The position numbers and the translations under genes are program-made. Of a stretch of 64,000 nt of DNA, positions 28,509 through 40,143 are shown piece after piece. The notes under the pieces were generated by a model. The model was not told the origin of the DNA. It searched no databases and was given only the letters and a program-made list of their open reading frames with translations. The DNA is taken from assembly GCA_009869945.1 (NCBI GenBank), contig WIXG01000057.1:228156-292155 (forward strand), read 5' to 3'. This DNA comes from Mesaphorura yosii. Its lineage: Eukaryota > Arthropoda > Collembola > Poduromorpha > Tullbergiidae. The stretch's first letter is position 1, and every line of letters starts with the position of its first letter.

Positions 28509-31070
28509 ATGGGGTTTGTGACGGTTGGAGCCAAGGTACGTTTAACGTCAGCACAACTTGCATTGCACTTCTTCGATTGTAACATAATAATTCGTAATTC
28601 CAATGTCTGATTTATTTAGGGCACAGTGAAAGGAGTTCCTGACGAAGAGTTCAATCCCGAAGCAGCAGCCCAAAAGCTGTATAATGGAATGAAAGGTCTT
28701 GGAACCGACGAGAATGCTCTCATTGACGTTTTCGGAGGGCACACCAACGCCCAGCGTCGAGTCATCAAAGACAAGTACAAGACGATGTTTGGGCAAGTAA
28801 GTTAAATGATTTGTCTTCGCTGACGCTTGCAACAGATTTTTAATTAGAGTCTCGGCGTTGAATTACTATTGATTCGAATATTGACAATATGGAAAGTTCA
28901 AGGTTGATTCTGACGTCGGCTCGTTTGTGTTATGATAATGGTAGTCTATTGACTGAACTGATATGTTTAACAGCTTGGTTGCTTTCATGCTTTCAATTGT
29001 GATGAGATCTTGTCTATCTTGAGTTCTTCACTATGGACTCTAGAGTCTCATTTTTTCACTGCGCAACCCGTGCGCATCTGGACTGGACAAAATTGCATGA
29101 AACGTGCTTTGGATTAGTAAAATCATGGCAGGCGAGCATTGAAAATGCATAACCCAGTGAAGGGTATGGAAGAAGAATGAGATGGGTCAACGTCAATGTA
29201 GAGCGCAAAGCAAAGTAGAGCGTCGGGAAAGTCGAAAGTGCAAAAATATCTGCGTGAACGGAATAGTTAGCGAAAGGGGCACACGAGAGACCGGTTTTCT
29301 GCTCGCAGAAATATTGCAAATGTATGGAAAGCATGAGCGAAAGTAAAAGTAGCCAGTCAGAATTTATACGTGAGAATAATTGTACGCTACGATCATAAAA
29401 TCAATAACCAAGTTCCGGCGCCAGCTGCCGGCTCGGCTCATTTCATGGCCCAGCTGCAAATAAAAACAGTGCTTCAATACTTCAAATTGGAACTCGTGTG
29501 CGTGTGTCATGAAGTCAAAGCCACAAACATTTTGCTTTGCAGGAATTAATCGACGACATGAAGGATGAACTCGGTGGGAACTTTGAGAAAGTTATGATGG
29601 CTCTGCTTCAGGACCCAGAAGACTATTTGGTCGACTGCGTGCGTGAGGCCGTCAAGGTGAGTCGTGAGTCACACTTGTCATGCGAATTGATGCGATTCTT
29701 TCTTTCTACTGCATTCAGTTGACCGTATTACGTCATGAAAGCTTTCCCGAGTAAATATTTAATGTCTGTCACAACATCATTCCCATTCCATTAAGCAAAT
29801 GCAAAGTAGACAATTGACATTTGTCTACATTCAGAAATCCGAATCCAGCCTTTTAACGGAACACACTAGTGTCTCACCTTCACCTCTCACGCGAGCTTGC
29901 CAGTTTCCAGGAATTTAACTTTGATCACGCAATCATCACAGCCAAAACTCTAGGCTCTACTTTCACTGCCTGCCCACGCCCTGATCGAAATATTTTTACT
30001 GCAGGGACTTGGAACCGACGAGTACACGCTGATTGGACTCCTGTGCGGTCGAAGCAATGACGAGCTGAATGAAATGAAAGCTTACTACCAACAAAGTGAG
30101 TTAAATTGTTAAATATCACAATCGAAATCACAATGAGCATATCAATACAAATCGATTGGATTTGTTTTATTTATTGTATGCCTTGTTATTGCATGCCTTC
30201 CTGCTTGTTAGAATTCGGAAACGACATGGAAGAGGATGTTGCTGACGACGTGAGCGGAAACTTCAAGAAATTTATGGTCTCGTTAATGTCCGCTGGGCGC
30301 GATGAAAATGAAGACGTCGATTTTGACAAAGTTAAGAAGGATGCGCAGGTAACTGTCGCATATCGCAAAAAGGAACGAACATTTGACCGACTATACGATT
30401 CCTTCGACGCTGAATGCAGGACCTCTTCGACGCTGGCGAAAACACTCTTGGAACTCGAGAAGAAGTCTTCAATGCGATTTTTAACCAAAGAAATTCGAAG
30501 CACATGCGAGAAGTCTTTGATACTTACAAAGACTTGGCTGATGGCAATGAGATGGAGAACGCGATTGAGTCGGAGTTCTCCGGGTCACTGAAAACAGCGT
30601 ACCTGGCCATGGGTAAGGCTGGACATAGCTCAGCTTTCGCCTTTGACACTTGACACGGCACGATCATCTTGTCTTCCCTTTGCTTTACGTGAGAAATTCG
30701 TTCTCTTATCTTATCAGTACCTTATCTTATACCTTTTTATTCTAGTCCAATTATTCCGGAATCCGGTGGTATTCTACGCGGAAAGGATCAGATCGGCTCT
30801 TAAGGGCGCTGGAACAGACGATACTACACTCATCCAGCTTCTTGTGACTCGTTCAGAGGTAGGACTCTAGGCACTAGTGCAAATCAGATATGCATTGGCA
30901 CAGTGAAATTAAGTTTGACCTTCTGGCTTTAATTTTTCGCTTGGCAGATTGACTTGGAAGATATTACAGAATACTACGAGATAAAGTATGAGGAAAGTCT
31001 CGCTGACGCCGTGTCGGGCGACACAAGTGGAGACTATCGAGCAATTTTACTTCGTCTGCTTGGAAAATAG
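28509..31070 (+). CDS. Annexin
   Basis: Eight exons: 28509-28535, 28620-28796, 29543-29656, 30005-30095, 30212-30348, 30420-30612, 30746-30858 and 30948-31070, total 324 residues with matching phases. Four annexin repeats are present. Type II calcium loops appear as MKGLGTDENALIDVF (repeat 1), GLGTDEYTLIGLLCG (repeat 2) and LKGAGTDDTTLIQLL (repeat 4). Repeat 3 has the altered loop GENTLGTREEVFNAIF. The unique N-terminus is short (MGFVTVGAKGTVKGVPDEEF), and the C-terminus is YRAILLRLLGK. Annexins bind acidic phospholipid membranes in a Ca2+-dependent way at the cytosolic face and act in membrane traffic and repair. The first coding exon holds only nine codons. No frame defects. The closest insect type is the annexin B9-like group, but I do not assign a subtype. 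Confidence 0.95.
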
Positions 31071-32034
31071 TTCGGAAAATGTGTCGTGTGATTAATTGAA
31101 AATTGAATTAATTTATTGGTTGAATCTATGCTTAAATATTAACTTTACTTCTAAAGTCGAACATAACCTTACAAGTACTCGCTTTAATGGATTTTGCGCA
31201 GTCAATTCCTCACTATAATACCTTAACTATATCTTAGCTACCTGTCAATTGTACCACTAAACAGTCTATATGCCTCTTGCAGACATGTCTCTTGCAAGTC
31301 TCTTGGATTAGTGCTTTACAAAACTCAAACGCACCGAAATTAGCTTCTGACATTGGCAGTCAACCGATCCACAGCGTCAAGGTTCACGACCAGGAACTGT
31401 TTATGAAAAAATAAATAAAGCTGCTTGCTAAATCGTGTCCCAATATCTAGTCCACATTGTCTAGAATAGAGTTGGTAATATCTGAAAGCGAGAAAGTGTC
31501 GGGAAATTAGAACAAAGATTTGGGCTTTAACATTGATAATTTGGAGACAAAGCGTCACAGCGAAGAGCTTCGGCGTTTGACTCTTTACACTCGATGATGG
31601 TGTTGACGATTTTTATGGCTTACTTCCACTGCATTTGACAGACTTGAGACTGAGCTTGGGAAAAGTGTCAACTTCGATATCAATACTTAGCATTTTGCAT
31701 TTAGCATGATTGATGATGTCACTCTTGTGTTTATGATGAAATGGTAATGATGTGCGATTGTACTTGCTTCCAGTGGCAAAACTCAAATCTCAAATCCTCC
31801 TACACAGGAGAGAACAGGTGACTGGCGACCTTGTGTTTTAATATTATTATCTCATGTGTTCATCTCCACTTTCACTTTCTTTACAGTTCTGCAATATTAA
31901 CATAAATCATAATCAGTGCAGTCGTTGAGTAAACTGACTTGCTCAGGCTGGTTATGCTTCCATATACGGCGATTTCCTAATGAGTTAGTGCTTTAGTGCT
32001 TTCTCGTCACGAGTTCACCCCCGTAACTGACGGC
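31071..32034. other. Intergenic between annexin and Rab-like gene
   Basis: Annexin 3' UTR; overlapping AATAAA signals lie at 31410-31415 and 31414-31419, about 340 nt after the stop. The remainder should hold the Rab-like gene promoter. Nothing else seen. Confidence 0.5.
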
Positions 32035-33068
32035 ATGGAGAATAAACCAAACAGTCCAGTGCACGCCGTGTTCCTGAAGGATGGATCTCCGGACGATAAC
32101 TCCGTCAAGTCAACCTCGTCTCCTTCGTCGTCAACCAAGTCCTTCGACGTCGAAGATGATTTCCTAACCTCTTGTGATAATCTGCCTGTCAGCCAGAAGT
32201 TTGACTTCGCATTCAACGTCATCATGCTCGGGGACTCTGGAGTCGGCAAAACGGACCTGATTGGAAGGCTCTGTGATGATGAGTTCGAGACCAAGTTTTT
32301 CGCAACTATTGGTAAGCGAATTGGTAAGGCATATTCTCTGGATGTCTGGATATACTGTTAGTTAATATTTAATCTGGGAATTCTTCAGGGATCAACATGG
32401 AGAGTTGCATTCTGACAGAGGACAGTCGACGATTCAAGCTTCAGATTTGGTAATATTTCGAGAATTTTGCGTTGCGTTTATTGAAGCACAATTTCATTTG
32501 TTTGATTTGATTGCTTTCGTAGGGATCCGTCGGGCAGTGACAGATTTCGATACGTTGTCACTAAATACTTCCACAATGCGCACGGAATTGTGTTCGTCTA
32601 CGATGTCAATTACGAGAAGTCATTCGACAGTATTAAGGAATGGATCGAGTCAATCAGTCAAAATCCCGACGTCGGTACGTATTTTCTTTTTCCGTACAAA
32701 AGTGAGCTTTATCTCAACCTAGTTTTGCAAGAGTTTGCTTGCTTCCAGGCTCAAGAGTGGCGAAAATTTTAATTGGCAACAAATGTGATGTTAATCGGCG
32801 ATCAGTGGACGCACAAGGAGGGGAAGCATTGGCAGCTCAATATGGAATGAAGTAAGTCTGTATTTGTTAGTGTCCTCACCGCCTTCGTTCTCGTCTCAAG
32901 TTAGCCGCCATGTTAGTCAGGAATTTTAATTTTAGGTTTATGGAAACCTCAACACGGACCGGGCTAAATGTACGGCAGGCCTTCAAGAATTTATGCCAAG
33001 AAATGAGGACAAATCACGAGAAAACTTCAGTGCCTTCAGCAAGACTTCCGACTGTGCCAGAAACTTGA
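32035..33068 (+). CDS. Atypical Rab-like small GTPase
   Basis: Five exons, 32035-32311, 32389-32449, 32523-32674, 32749-32851 and 32936-33068, encode 241 residues. After a Ser-rich 55-residue extension the Ras fold begins. The P-loop is GDSGVGKT (66-73), switch I has the conserved Thr in FFATIGIN, the base-binding motif is GNKCD (173-177) and the last motif is ETSTRTGLNV. The spacing and the RVAKILIGNKCD and FRYVVTKYF segments place it with Rab proteins. Two things are odd. Switch II reads WDPSGSDRF where Rabs have WDTAGQERF, so the catalytic glutamine is a serine (Ser118). And the C-terminus (TNHEKTSVPSARLPTVPET) has no cysteine for prenylation. It probably binds nucleotide, but hydrolysis and membrane anchoring may differ from normal Rabs. 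The ATG at 32035 is the first in frame after a non-ATG stretch. Confidence 0.85.
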
Positions 33069-34185
33069 AGACTTCACCGCACCTCACGCACACACTCGCA
33101 CAAATGCTAATCCACTGAATTTACCAATAATCAATCTCAAGATTCCTTGCGTACATAAAACGTTTACCATTCCAATTTCAAGTGACCTTTAGCAGAGACC
33201 TTAGTTTTAGGTAGACTCGTCGTCGAATTAATATGCTATAATTTTATATTTATGATTCTTGTCTCCACTGTACTTTAATTCTACAGCTAGTCAATCGTTT
33301 TAAAGTCTTACTAAATCAATCTTTTGAATAATCTCTTTATTTCATGTTTATGTAACATGCGCACAAGAAATTTTGGCACTGCACAAAATTTCTGATTATC
33401 AATCGCAGTGACAGTCACAATTAGGCATGAGGAATACGGCCACTGCGGGAAACGATTTTCTTTCGTAATTGTAGCAAGAGTTCAATTCATTGTATTTGAG
33501 AGCGGATTGCCACAATGCCATTGCTGGCGTACTCGGGGTTAAAAGTGCAATAGTCTAACTCGCATCGTGGATTAATGGCGGCACGTATCTTGTGATGCAA
33601 AAACCCCCATTCAATCACTTGGCTAAAGTACAAGTATTTGCATGCCACGCATGCTAAGAGGCTGATCAACTCCAGCCTCAAGTGGAACGCAAGAATTACC
33701 TTCGGCCGTGGCTGATAAGCATTGATTGAAATCATCAAATCAGAGTAAATATTTGCACATGTTAATTCTACCACCTAATTGGCTAATTGAGTAAATTAAC
33801 TGGGAATGTTCTGAATCGAATCGCTGCACTTGCAGCACGTCGCAGTATTTTGAGTTAATCAGAAAATTCGATGTACAGTAGCACTTCAAAACCAGCACTC
33901 AGGCGTAAAAGCAGGTGATGTGATACGTGCCAAAGAGAATGACTGGCCTTTCAATGATATCGCACAGCACAAATTAGCCAATTGAATTTCTATTAGTCAC
34001 TTCGCAGCAGTTATCGCCATTTTAGCATTAAGCGTTCGATTGCACTTGACCTTCGATTCTACGCGTCAATCAAATGTATTTTTAAGATTTTATTGCGAAT
34101 AAATGCATCGGCTTGACCTGAACCAAAATTAGTCTGAATTTGCGACTCGTTAATAGTCCATTTCCATTTTCTGCTTGCTCCCAAA
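33069..34185. other. Intergenic between Rab-like gene and lipase 1
   Basis: About 1.1 kb with no recognised gene. A 95-codon minus-strand frame at 33487-33774 has no family features. It should include the lipase 1 promoter at its right end. Confidence 0.45.
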
Positions 34186-35866
34186 ATGAAGGCAGCTTTC
34201 TGTTTTCTTTTGGTGACCGTTTTCGCTGCGTGGTCGCATGCGAAGACTCTCGACTCCAAGAATGAGGTTTTCCTCGAGGATGAAGACATGTACCTGAAAG
34301 TGGTACGAGAACGATTGAATTCATCACCGACTTTAAACTGCTTAGCATTTCCGGCCTTATCACAGTCTTGCTGTCTATTCTAGCCTGAAATTGTAGCCAA
34401 GTACGGATATCCCATTGAAGTTCACTCCGTGACCACGGAGGACGGTTATATTCTGGAAGTTCATCGCATTCCGTACGGCAAGAGGTCCGGACCATCAGAC
34501 AATCGACCCGTCGTTTGGCTGCAGCACGGTTTGCTCTGCGATTCTTCAAACTGGATCATGAACAACGAGGATAAGGCGATGGGTAAAGAAATGTGACAAA
34601 GGAGGAGATGCCTGTGTTAAGCCCATGATTAAATTGTAATGTTCTCCAGCGTACGTGCTTGCCGATTTGGGCTACGACGTCTGGATGGGAAATGCGCGTG
34701 GAAACACGTACTCAAAGAACCATGTTTCACTTACCACGAAAGATTCAGCGTTCTGGCAATTCAGGTAAGGAGAATTTCCTGAATTCCATTTCAGTGTTTA
34801 CCCCCCAACATTTCAATTTGATTTATGAATCATCTCGCAGTTGGAACGAAATGGGCAAATACGACGTTCCTGCCGTCCTGAATTACATCCTGGAGCAAAC
34901 CGGCCAGGAAGACTTGTATTACGTCGGCCATTCGATGGGCACAACAATGTTCTTCGTGGCAATGGCGACTCATCCTCACCTCAACTCAAAGATCAAGCTC
35001 ATGAGCGCCCTCGCTCCAATTGCTTACGTGGAGCACATGAAGAGCCCAATTGCGCTTATCGCCCCTTTCGCCAACACAATTGACGTAAGTTCAAAAGCCA
35101 TGAGCCTTCTCTTCAACTTTCAACGAATGCGAATGAAAATATGCAAAAACCGCATTGGTTGTTGTAGTGGATCCTGACAAATCTTGGAATCAACGAATTC
35201 CTTCCCACCAGTTGGTTGATGGAGTTCTTGGGAGCCACACTTTGTCAGTCAAACAGTTTGTTCCAGCCTGTTTGCTCCAATGTCCTTTTCCTTGTGGCTG
35301 GCTACAATGTGGACCAACTGAACAAAGTGAGTGCACATTTCTTTGCGCAATTTGCGCCTGTGGCCCAACAAATTGTAGTGACGGTATTTGGTTTCTAGAC
35401 AAGCCTTCCAATTATTCTTGGCCACACTCCCTCCGGAGCGTCCGTGAAATCATTGGTCCACTACGCACAGGGAGTGAATAGCGGACTCTTCCGCCAATTC
35501 AATCATGGAAAAGCGCAAAATCTTGAACTGTATGGACAAGAAGAGCCTCCTTTATACGACGCTTCAAAAATCACGGCTCCAGTAGCCTTCTTCTGGGGAG
35601 AAAACGACTGGCTGGGCCCACCACCAGTAAGTTGACTTCATACAGCAGTGAACAAAATAATCAGCTTTTCGTACTGACGTTTTCCTTTTGCCAATCTCCA
35701 GGATGTTTACCGATTCGCCGAAGAGCTACCCAATCTAGTCTACATGCACCGCGTCAGACATGACAAATATAATCACCTCGACTTCCTTTGGGCAATGGAT
35801 AACGACAAGCTTCTTGCTAAACCCGTTGTGGATTTCATGGAATATTTCGGACAGTTGGGAAAATAA
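34186..35866 (+). CDS. Acid lipase, copy 1 (gastric/lysosomal acid lipase family)
   Basis: Seven exons, 34186-34302, 34384-34582, 34650-34764, 34841-35084, 35168-35326, 35399-35626 and 35702-35866, give 408 residues. A signal peptide ([19 protein letters not shown]) directs secretion or lysosomal delivery. The alpha/beta-hydrolase lipase domain starts [16 protein letters not shown]. It has the oxyanion-type LQHGLL and the nucleophile elbow GHSMG (Ser175); the likely acid is Asp348 in WGENDWLG and the base His379 in YNHLDFLW. The enzyme would hydrolyse triacylglycerols or cholesteryl esters; in arthropods such genes form large tandem families used in digestion. Exon 3 is almost identical to that of copy 2 at 40144-41965 although the other exons have diverged. 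An AATAAA lies at 35980-35985. Confidence 0.95.
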
Positions 35867-36519
35867 GTTACACATTCAACAAACACAAAGCTTGGACCAG
35901 TACAAATTGAGACAAATATTACCTTGATCATTGTAACAAAAGTTCTAAAATATTATAAAAATGATTATGATCGATTCGAAATAAATCCTTAGCATACACA
36001 ACGTTGTGTCATGAGACTCTCTTTTCAGTACTCATTTAAATTTGTGGAGGGTAGATGCAATACGACTTGAAGCTGAAAGCTGAGTTCGTAGCCCTTTAAG
36101 TATATCCTGAATCGAAAGTCGGGACAGAAAGACAAGTTTTAGATTGATGAGGTGAAGCAAGGTGTTGGTGCGTTTGATGTGCTGCGCCTTGTCTCTACCT
36201 GACAAAGAAACTTAATCAACTCAGTCGAATTTCAACCCAGCAACTTTGTCGGTGTCTCAATTATCTCAGCGACTTCAACAAGCATTCAACCAAGAAAGTC
36301 GACTTTGCGACTGATTTGCTAATCATGGCGTCGTCAAATGGCGATTATCAGGCATCAAATAATCCTGTCCAGAGTTGGAGGCGTTGGAGTTCAGCTTCAG
36401 CGCACCAATCCTTGCATTCCGCAACAGCGGCTTTCACTTTCACGTGGCTGAGCCATGCAACATAAGAGTCGTATACAAAGCAAAATGAGAAGACTCATGC
36501 CTCAGGAACTAGGAGTTTA
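35867..36519. other. Convergent 3' flanks of lipase 1 and the nuclease-fold gene
   Basis: About 650 bp. Lipase 1 poly(A) signal at 35980-35985. No clear minus-strand AATAAA directly after the nuclease stop. No gene seen. Confidence 0.45.
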
Positions 36520-37701
36520 CTAATTGGAAATATAAATATTTTGCACACGTCCGTCCGAATAAGAAACTTTGACCTTTAAGGCTCTCGGGCGGTTGGGCGC
36601 CCAATCCTTGTAGTAATCCACGTACACCACTTCCACGTGGAGTTCCACGAAGGCTGAGTTATTCCCCTTTTCTTGCTGCTGCTTCAGGAACTTCCTGATC
36701 GGGTTCTCGACTTTGTGCAAGTATTCGCTGTTGGCAAGGGGACTCATCGGCACGAAATTATACGTCTTGTCGCTGGGACCGTTGAATGTGGCCGCAACGA
36801 GGTGCCCAACGGCATCGCCATCTGCAACCTTCCTGCCATTCTCGTCTTCGCTGTAGACGTCCAACCAACCCATTCGCTTCAGAAACCGCTCGACCTCATC
36901 CGAGTAGTCGTCGCCCTGCCTTGCTCGCAGATGGCGGAAGAAAATTCGTGCCGTTAGTGACTCCGGACGTCCATAAATGCCAACGTCGACGGCGGTCACG
37001 GGATTGGACTCGCTCAGCTCCACTTCTGGAACGGCCTTATGTCAGTACATTCAAAGAGACCTCGAGGAATTTGGGGCCTGTCGCGAGCTTACCGGTGTCA
37101 TAATCCTTTTCATGCTCGCCAGGCTGTCTCTGAGGATTCCGTTGAGGGCCGTTTCCACCGCTGTTGCTGCTGCTTCTGGCAGCACCGGAACCAGACTGGT
37201 TCCTGGACAAATCAAATTACAATCAGCACATTTAAAAGTCAAGCCCATCGCTACGTGAAACTGCATAGCAGTGGCAATGAACGAGTACTTGTTCGTATTG
37301 GCGTGGGTCCTGCTTCCGGTTGTCGTGGATTTTGACCTAGATCCGCCACCGCCACTTCTGAAGCCGCCTGCCCCACTCCCACTGACTTTATCAGCCACGA
37401 TCTCCGTCACAGCTCTTGCGGCCACGTTGGTCGTGAGTGTAGCCGCCTCCTTCACGAGCAACTGCTCCAGAGCCTTCTTCCCCACCAACTTACCCCCTTC
37501 GATGGCTCCTCCCTTCAATGGGGCCGTGATCAAACTTGATGCACCTCCTGAAACAACAAAAGCCACGTCCAAGGCTCCGCTAATTGTGGCCTGTGCAGTT
37601 TTGGCCAAGAAGCCTCTCCCGTTGCCGTCCACCAACTCGCCGATGGCTTCGCCCACACTCACAGCAGTTCCGACGAAGGGCATGCACTTTACAATAAACA
37701 T
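36520..37701 (-). CDS. DNA/RNA non-specific endonuclease-fold protein with hydrophobic Gly-rich N-terminus
   Basis: Three exons on the minus strand, 37701-37289, 37202-37093 and 37025-36520, give 342 residues in one consistent frame. The first donor (AACAA/GTACTC) is weak; an alternative slightly upstream has the same phase. Residues 1-105 are rich in Gly, Ala and Val with hydrophobic stretches (FVGTAVSVGEAIGELVDG, SGALDVAFVVSGGASSL). A Gly/Ser/Arg linker follows. The C-terminal domain (about 195-300) shows the pattern of the Endonuclea_NS_2 fold: DAVGHLVAATF with His249 in place of the general base, YNFVPMSPLAN with the metal and support asparagines (264, 273), and KVEN with Glu281. It is likely to cut nucleic acid without sequence preference, cofactor Mg2+. 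There is no typical signal peptide. Similar domains occur in bacterial polymorphic effectors and scattered arthropod genes. The function in the animal is unknown. Confidence 0.7.
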
Positions 37702-38686
37702 TTTAAAGATTTAAGGCGAACCTTCGTTAATGATGAATTGGGCCTTGCCAGTCGACCGTAAACTAGAAGAATGCAGAGCAGAGCATGCAAATAACATTGC
37801 TCACTGTCTGACCAAGGTTAAGCGGAACATAAATTTACATTCAGCAACAAGTCGTACTCGACTCTCGTGCATTACGAGACTGGTTTCTTGGCAGATGGCC
37901 AAGCAGGCATTGCAGGGAGTTGAGATTTATTGACATTCGTTAATGCGACGCGTTGTCCGTGCGATGTAAAATGATGCAAACTTTTAAGTCGCAATCTTCA
38001 TACCAGTTTCCCTTAGCTCTTGAAGCGGAAGCTGAAATCTCCAACCAAAAATCTAACCTTTAACTTTTCAATTTCTTCGCCTGGAATCTTTGACAGCTCT
38101 GAAAAATTAATGAGGTCCGTCTGAGTTGTGACCCAAATTGGCTGCCGGCCATTCGTAATCGAATGTCAAGAACTAAAGTTAATCCAAATTAAAATAATTG
38201 CGAATGCTCTTTGCTTTCTGGCCTTGTTAACGCATTGAGACCAAGATCAAAACTTGCTCCTGCTCGGACCGAAAATCGGTTTCACAATTGCCAAACAAAA
38301 CGAGTCGTGAACCGAGTCTGGGTTCTGATGCCGCTTGCGGAGTATTGAGCGGCAGGCGCGAGGGTCCACTCAAGTACGGCGGCTCCTGCAAGGTCGAACG
38401 AGGTCAGTAGCACGACCGGCGCCAATTCCCACTGTAGAAGGAAGGTGTACTCCTCTATCTCTGGGTTGTAATATTGGGCCGCTGAGCAAAAGCAGCCAAC
38501 CACTTTCAGAAGACAACCGTCGGCAAGAATCTGGTCGAAGAATTACGTTTCAATAAGCAATTTATAAGTGTCTCTTTGATTGGGCTTATTTATGAAGAAG
38601 TTTCTACACTTTCTGGTTCCAGAAATTGGATATTAAATATCGTCAGCTATAATTCATTTGATAAAAAAATTACACTGAGAACTTAG
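37702..38686. other. Spacer with an unassigned minus-strand open frame
   Basis: Region upstream of the nuclease-fold gene. It includes an open minus-strand stretch from about 38538 to 38282. This follows an acceptor-like CTTCGACCAG, contains ILADGCLLKVVGCFC and EIEEYTFLLQWEL, and ends in TGA. It may be a last exon of an unknown gene or chance; no partner exon was found. The rest shows nothing. Confidence 0.3.
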
Positions 38687-39376
38687 CGACACTGACAACA
38701 GACATGATCTGATCGACAATTTGAGCTTCCCAAGTGTAACTGAGTTGAACGTGTTAGTCGACAGCCGGGACCAGTTTGAGATTATTGGATCTGGGTTTCC
38801 ATTCCTGAGGCAAAGGGACGCATGGAACGAACTGCGCATTCTGTTCCCCAATGTCAAGAAACTCTTCTTGAGCAACCAGATGATACCAACCAAAGAAAAC
38901 ATGGCTGCGATGAGAAAAATTATCCGAGACATCCCTTTGGAAATCTACGGTTTGGAATCCCTTGAAGTTTCCGATACTACGAAGAGTCGCTTCGTTCTAT
39001 TCTCACAGAGTCGCCGGATGTGCGAGGAAACCTCCAAAGTGTGATGTGAAAAACAGTAGCAAAGAAAAGTTAGAAAATATAATTTAATTTATGCATCCGC
39101 ATTTCACGAAGTACAGGTTTGAAGGCTCTGATAATTCGACCACTGAAAAAGAAGTCTCTGGAAATTATTTCCACAAATAGAGCCTCAATTGGGTATAGAG
39201 GCAAGGGAGACTACGACATTATTAGTAAAGATGACATGAATCTTCAAGCAACGCTTTTTCTTGTCCGTGAGTGGTTCCCGAACTTGGAACGAGTTGATGT
39301 CGAGCCTTCACTTCTTCTGTGCGGAGCGCCAAACGAGACCATTGAAGCAGTTTTGGAATCTTTTCGGGCGAATTGA
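38687..39376 (+). pseudogene. LRR-like coding fragments, gene model incomplete
   Basis: Two open segments on the + strand look like parts of one leucine-rich-repeat type protein. Segment A runs from an acceptor-like ACTTAG at 38686 to at most 39044, with TELNVLVDSRDQFEIIG, LRILFPNVKKLFLSNQ and IYGLESLEVSD. Segment B runs from 39117 (after GTACAG) to the TGA at 39376, with LKALIIRPLKKKSLEII and VREWFPNLERVDVEPSLLL. The LxxLxL spacing resembles the LRR part of arthropod F-box/LRR genes. A clean donor in the required phase between A and B is not present (only a weak A/GTCGCC at 39009), and no start exon or F-box was found. It is therefore either a gene with unseen exons or a decayed copy. Confidence 0.4.
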
Positions 39377-40143
39377 CCAAGAATGAAGATGAATTTGATT
39401 TAGTAAAAAGTCTGGGCTCAATGACTAAAGCCAATATTACCTTTTCATGTTTGTAAACACATTTTGTAATTTCACATTCCTGTGCCTTTGTAGTTGCAAT
39501 GGGCACTCTGACTGTTACTGTTATCATTATCATATTTTTCTTTCTATACAATTGGCTGACCCCTCTAATAAATTGATGGCTGTCAAAATTCTTGAGAATT
39601 CAGAAATTGCGAAACCGCATTTTGGACTTGGCACTTAGTACCAATCCAAAATTTGACCCCAGAATTCACGCTGCAATCGAGTGGTTAAAGTTCAGAGGTC
39701 TAAATTCTTAAGCAAGGCAGAGCAGTTCGAGTGGCTGTCAGAAATACCCATGTAGCTGATAAGTCAATGTCGGTGCCAGCGTCCAGGATGTGCGAAATAG
39801 CGAATAAGGCAGGACAGGGTACAGCAATTGAAAAATCTATAACACAACAATATTTATCCACTTGACTTAAGTTAACTTTATTTAACAGCTCCGGGAACTT
39901 TTGGATGCGTTTTCATAGAATTTCGCAAGCAGTGCAGAATTTTGACGGTTTTCACACTTGTTAATGCATCTAACACTTGAAATTGACTTTTGATATCTTG
40001 TGTCAGCTTGAGCCTCCAGTGAAACTGAATTCGAATAAATACGGCATAATTTGGTTGTTTTCTAAATCAGTCTGAGGCTGAATTCCGAATCCTTTTTGAC
40101 ACCAACAATCAGAATCATAACCAGAATTTTCACCCGACCAAAA
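39377..40143. other. Intergenic upstream of lipase 2
   Basis: About 770 bp without a recognised gene; should contain the lipase 2 promoter. The last bases before the ATG resemble the lipase 1 upstream end only weakly. Confidence 0.45.
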
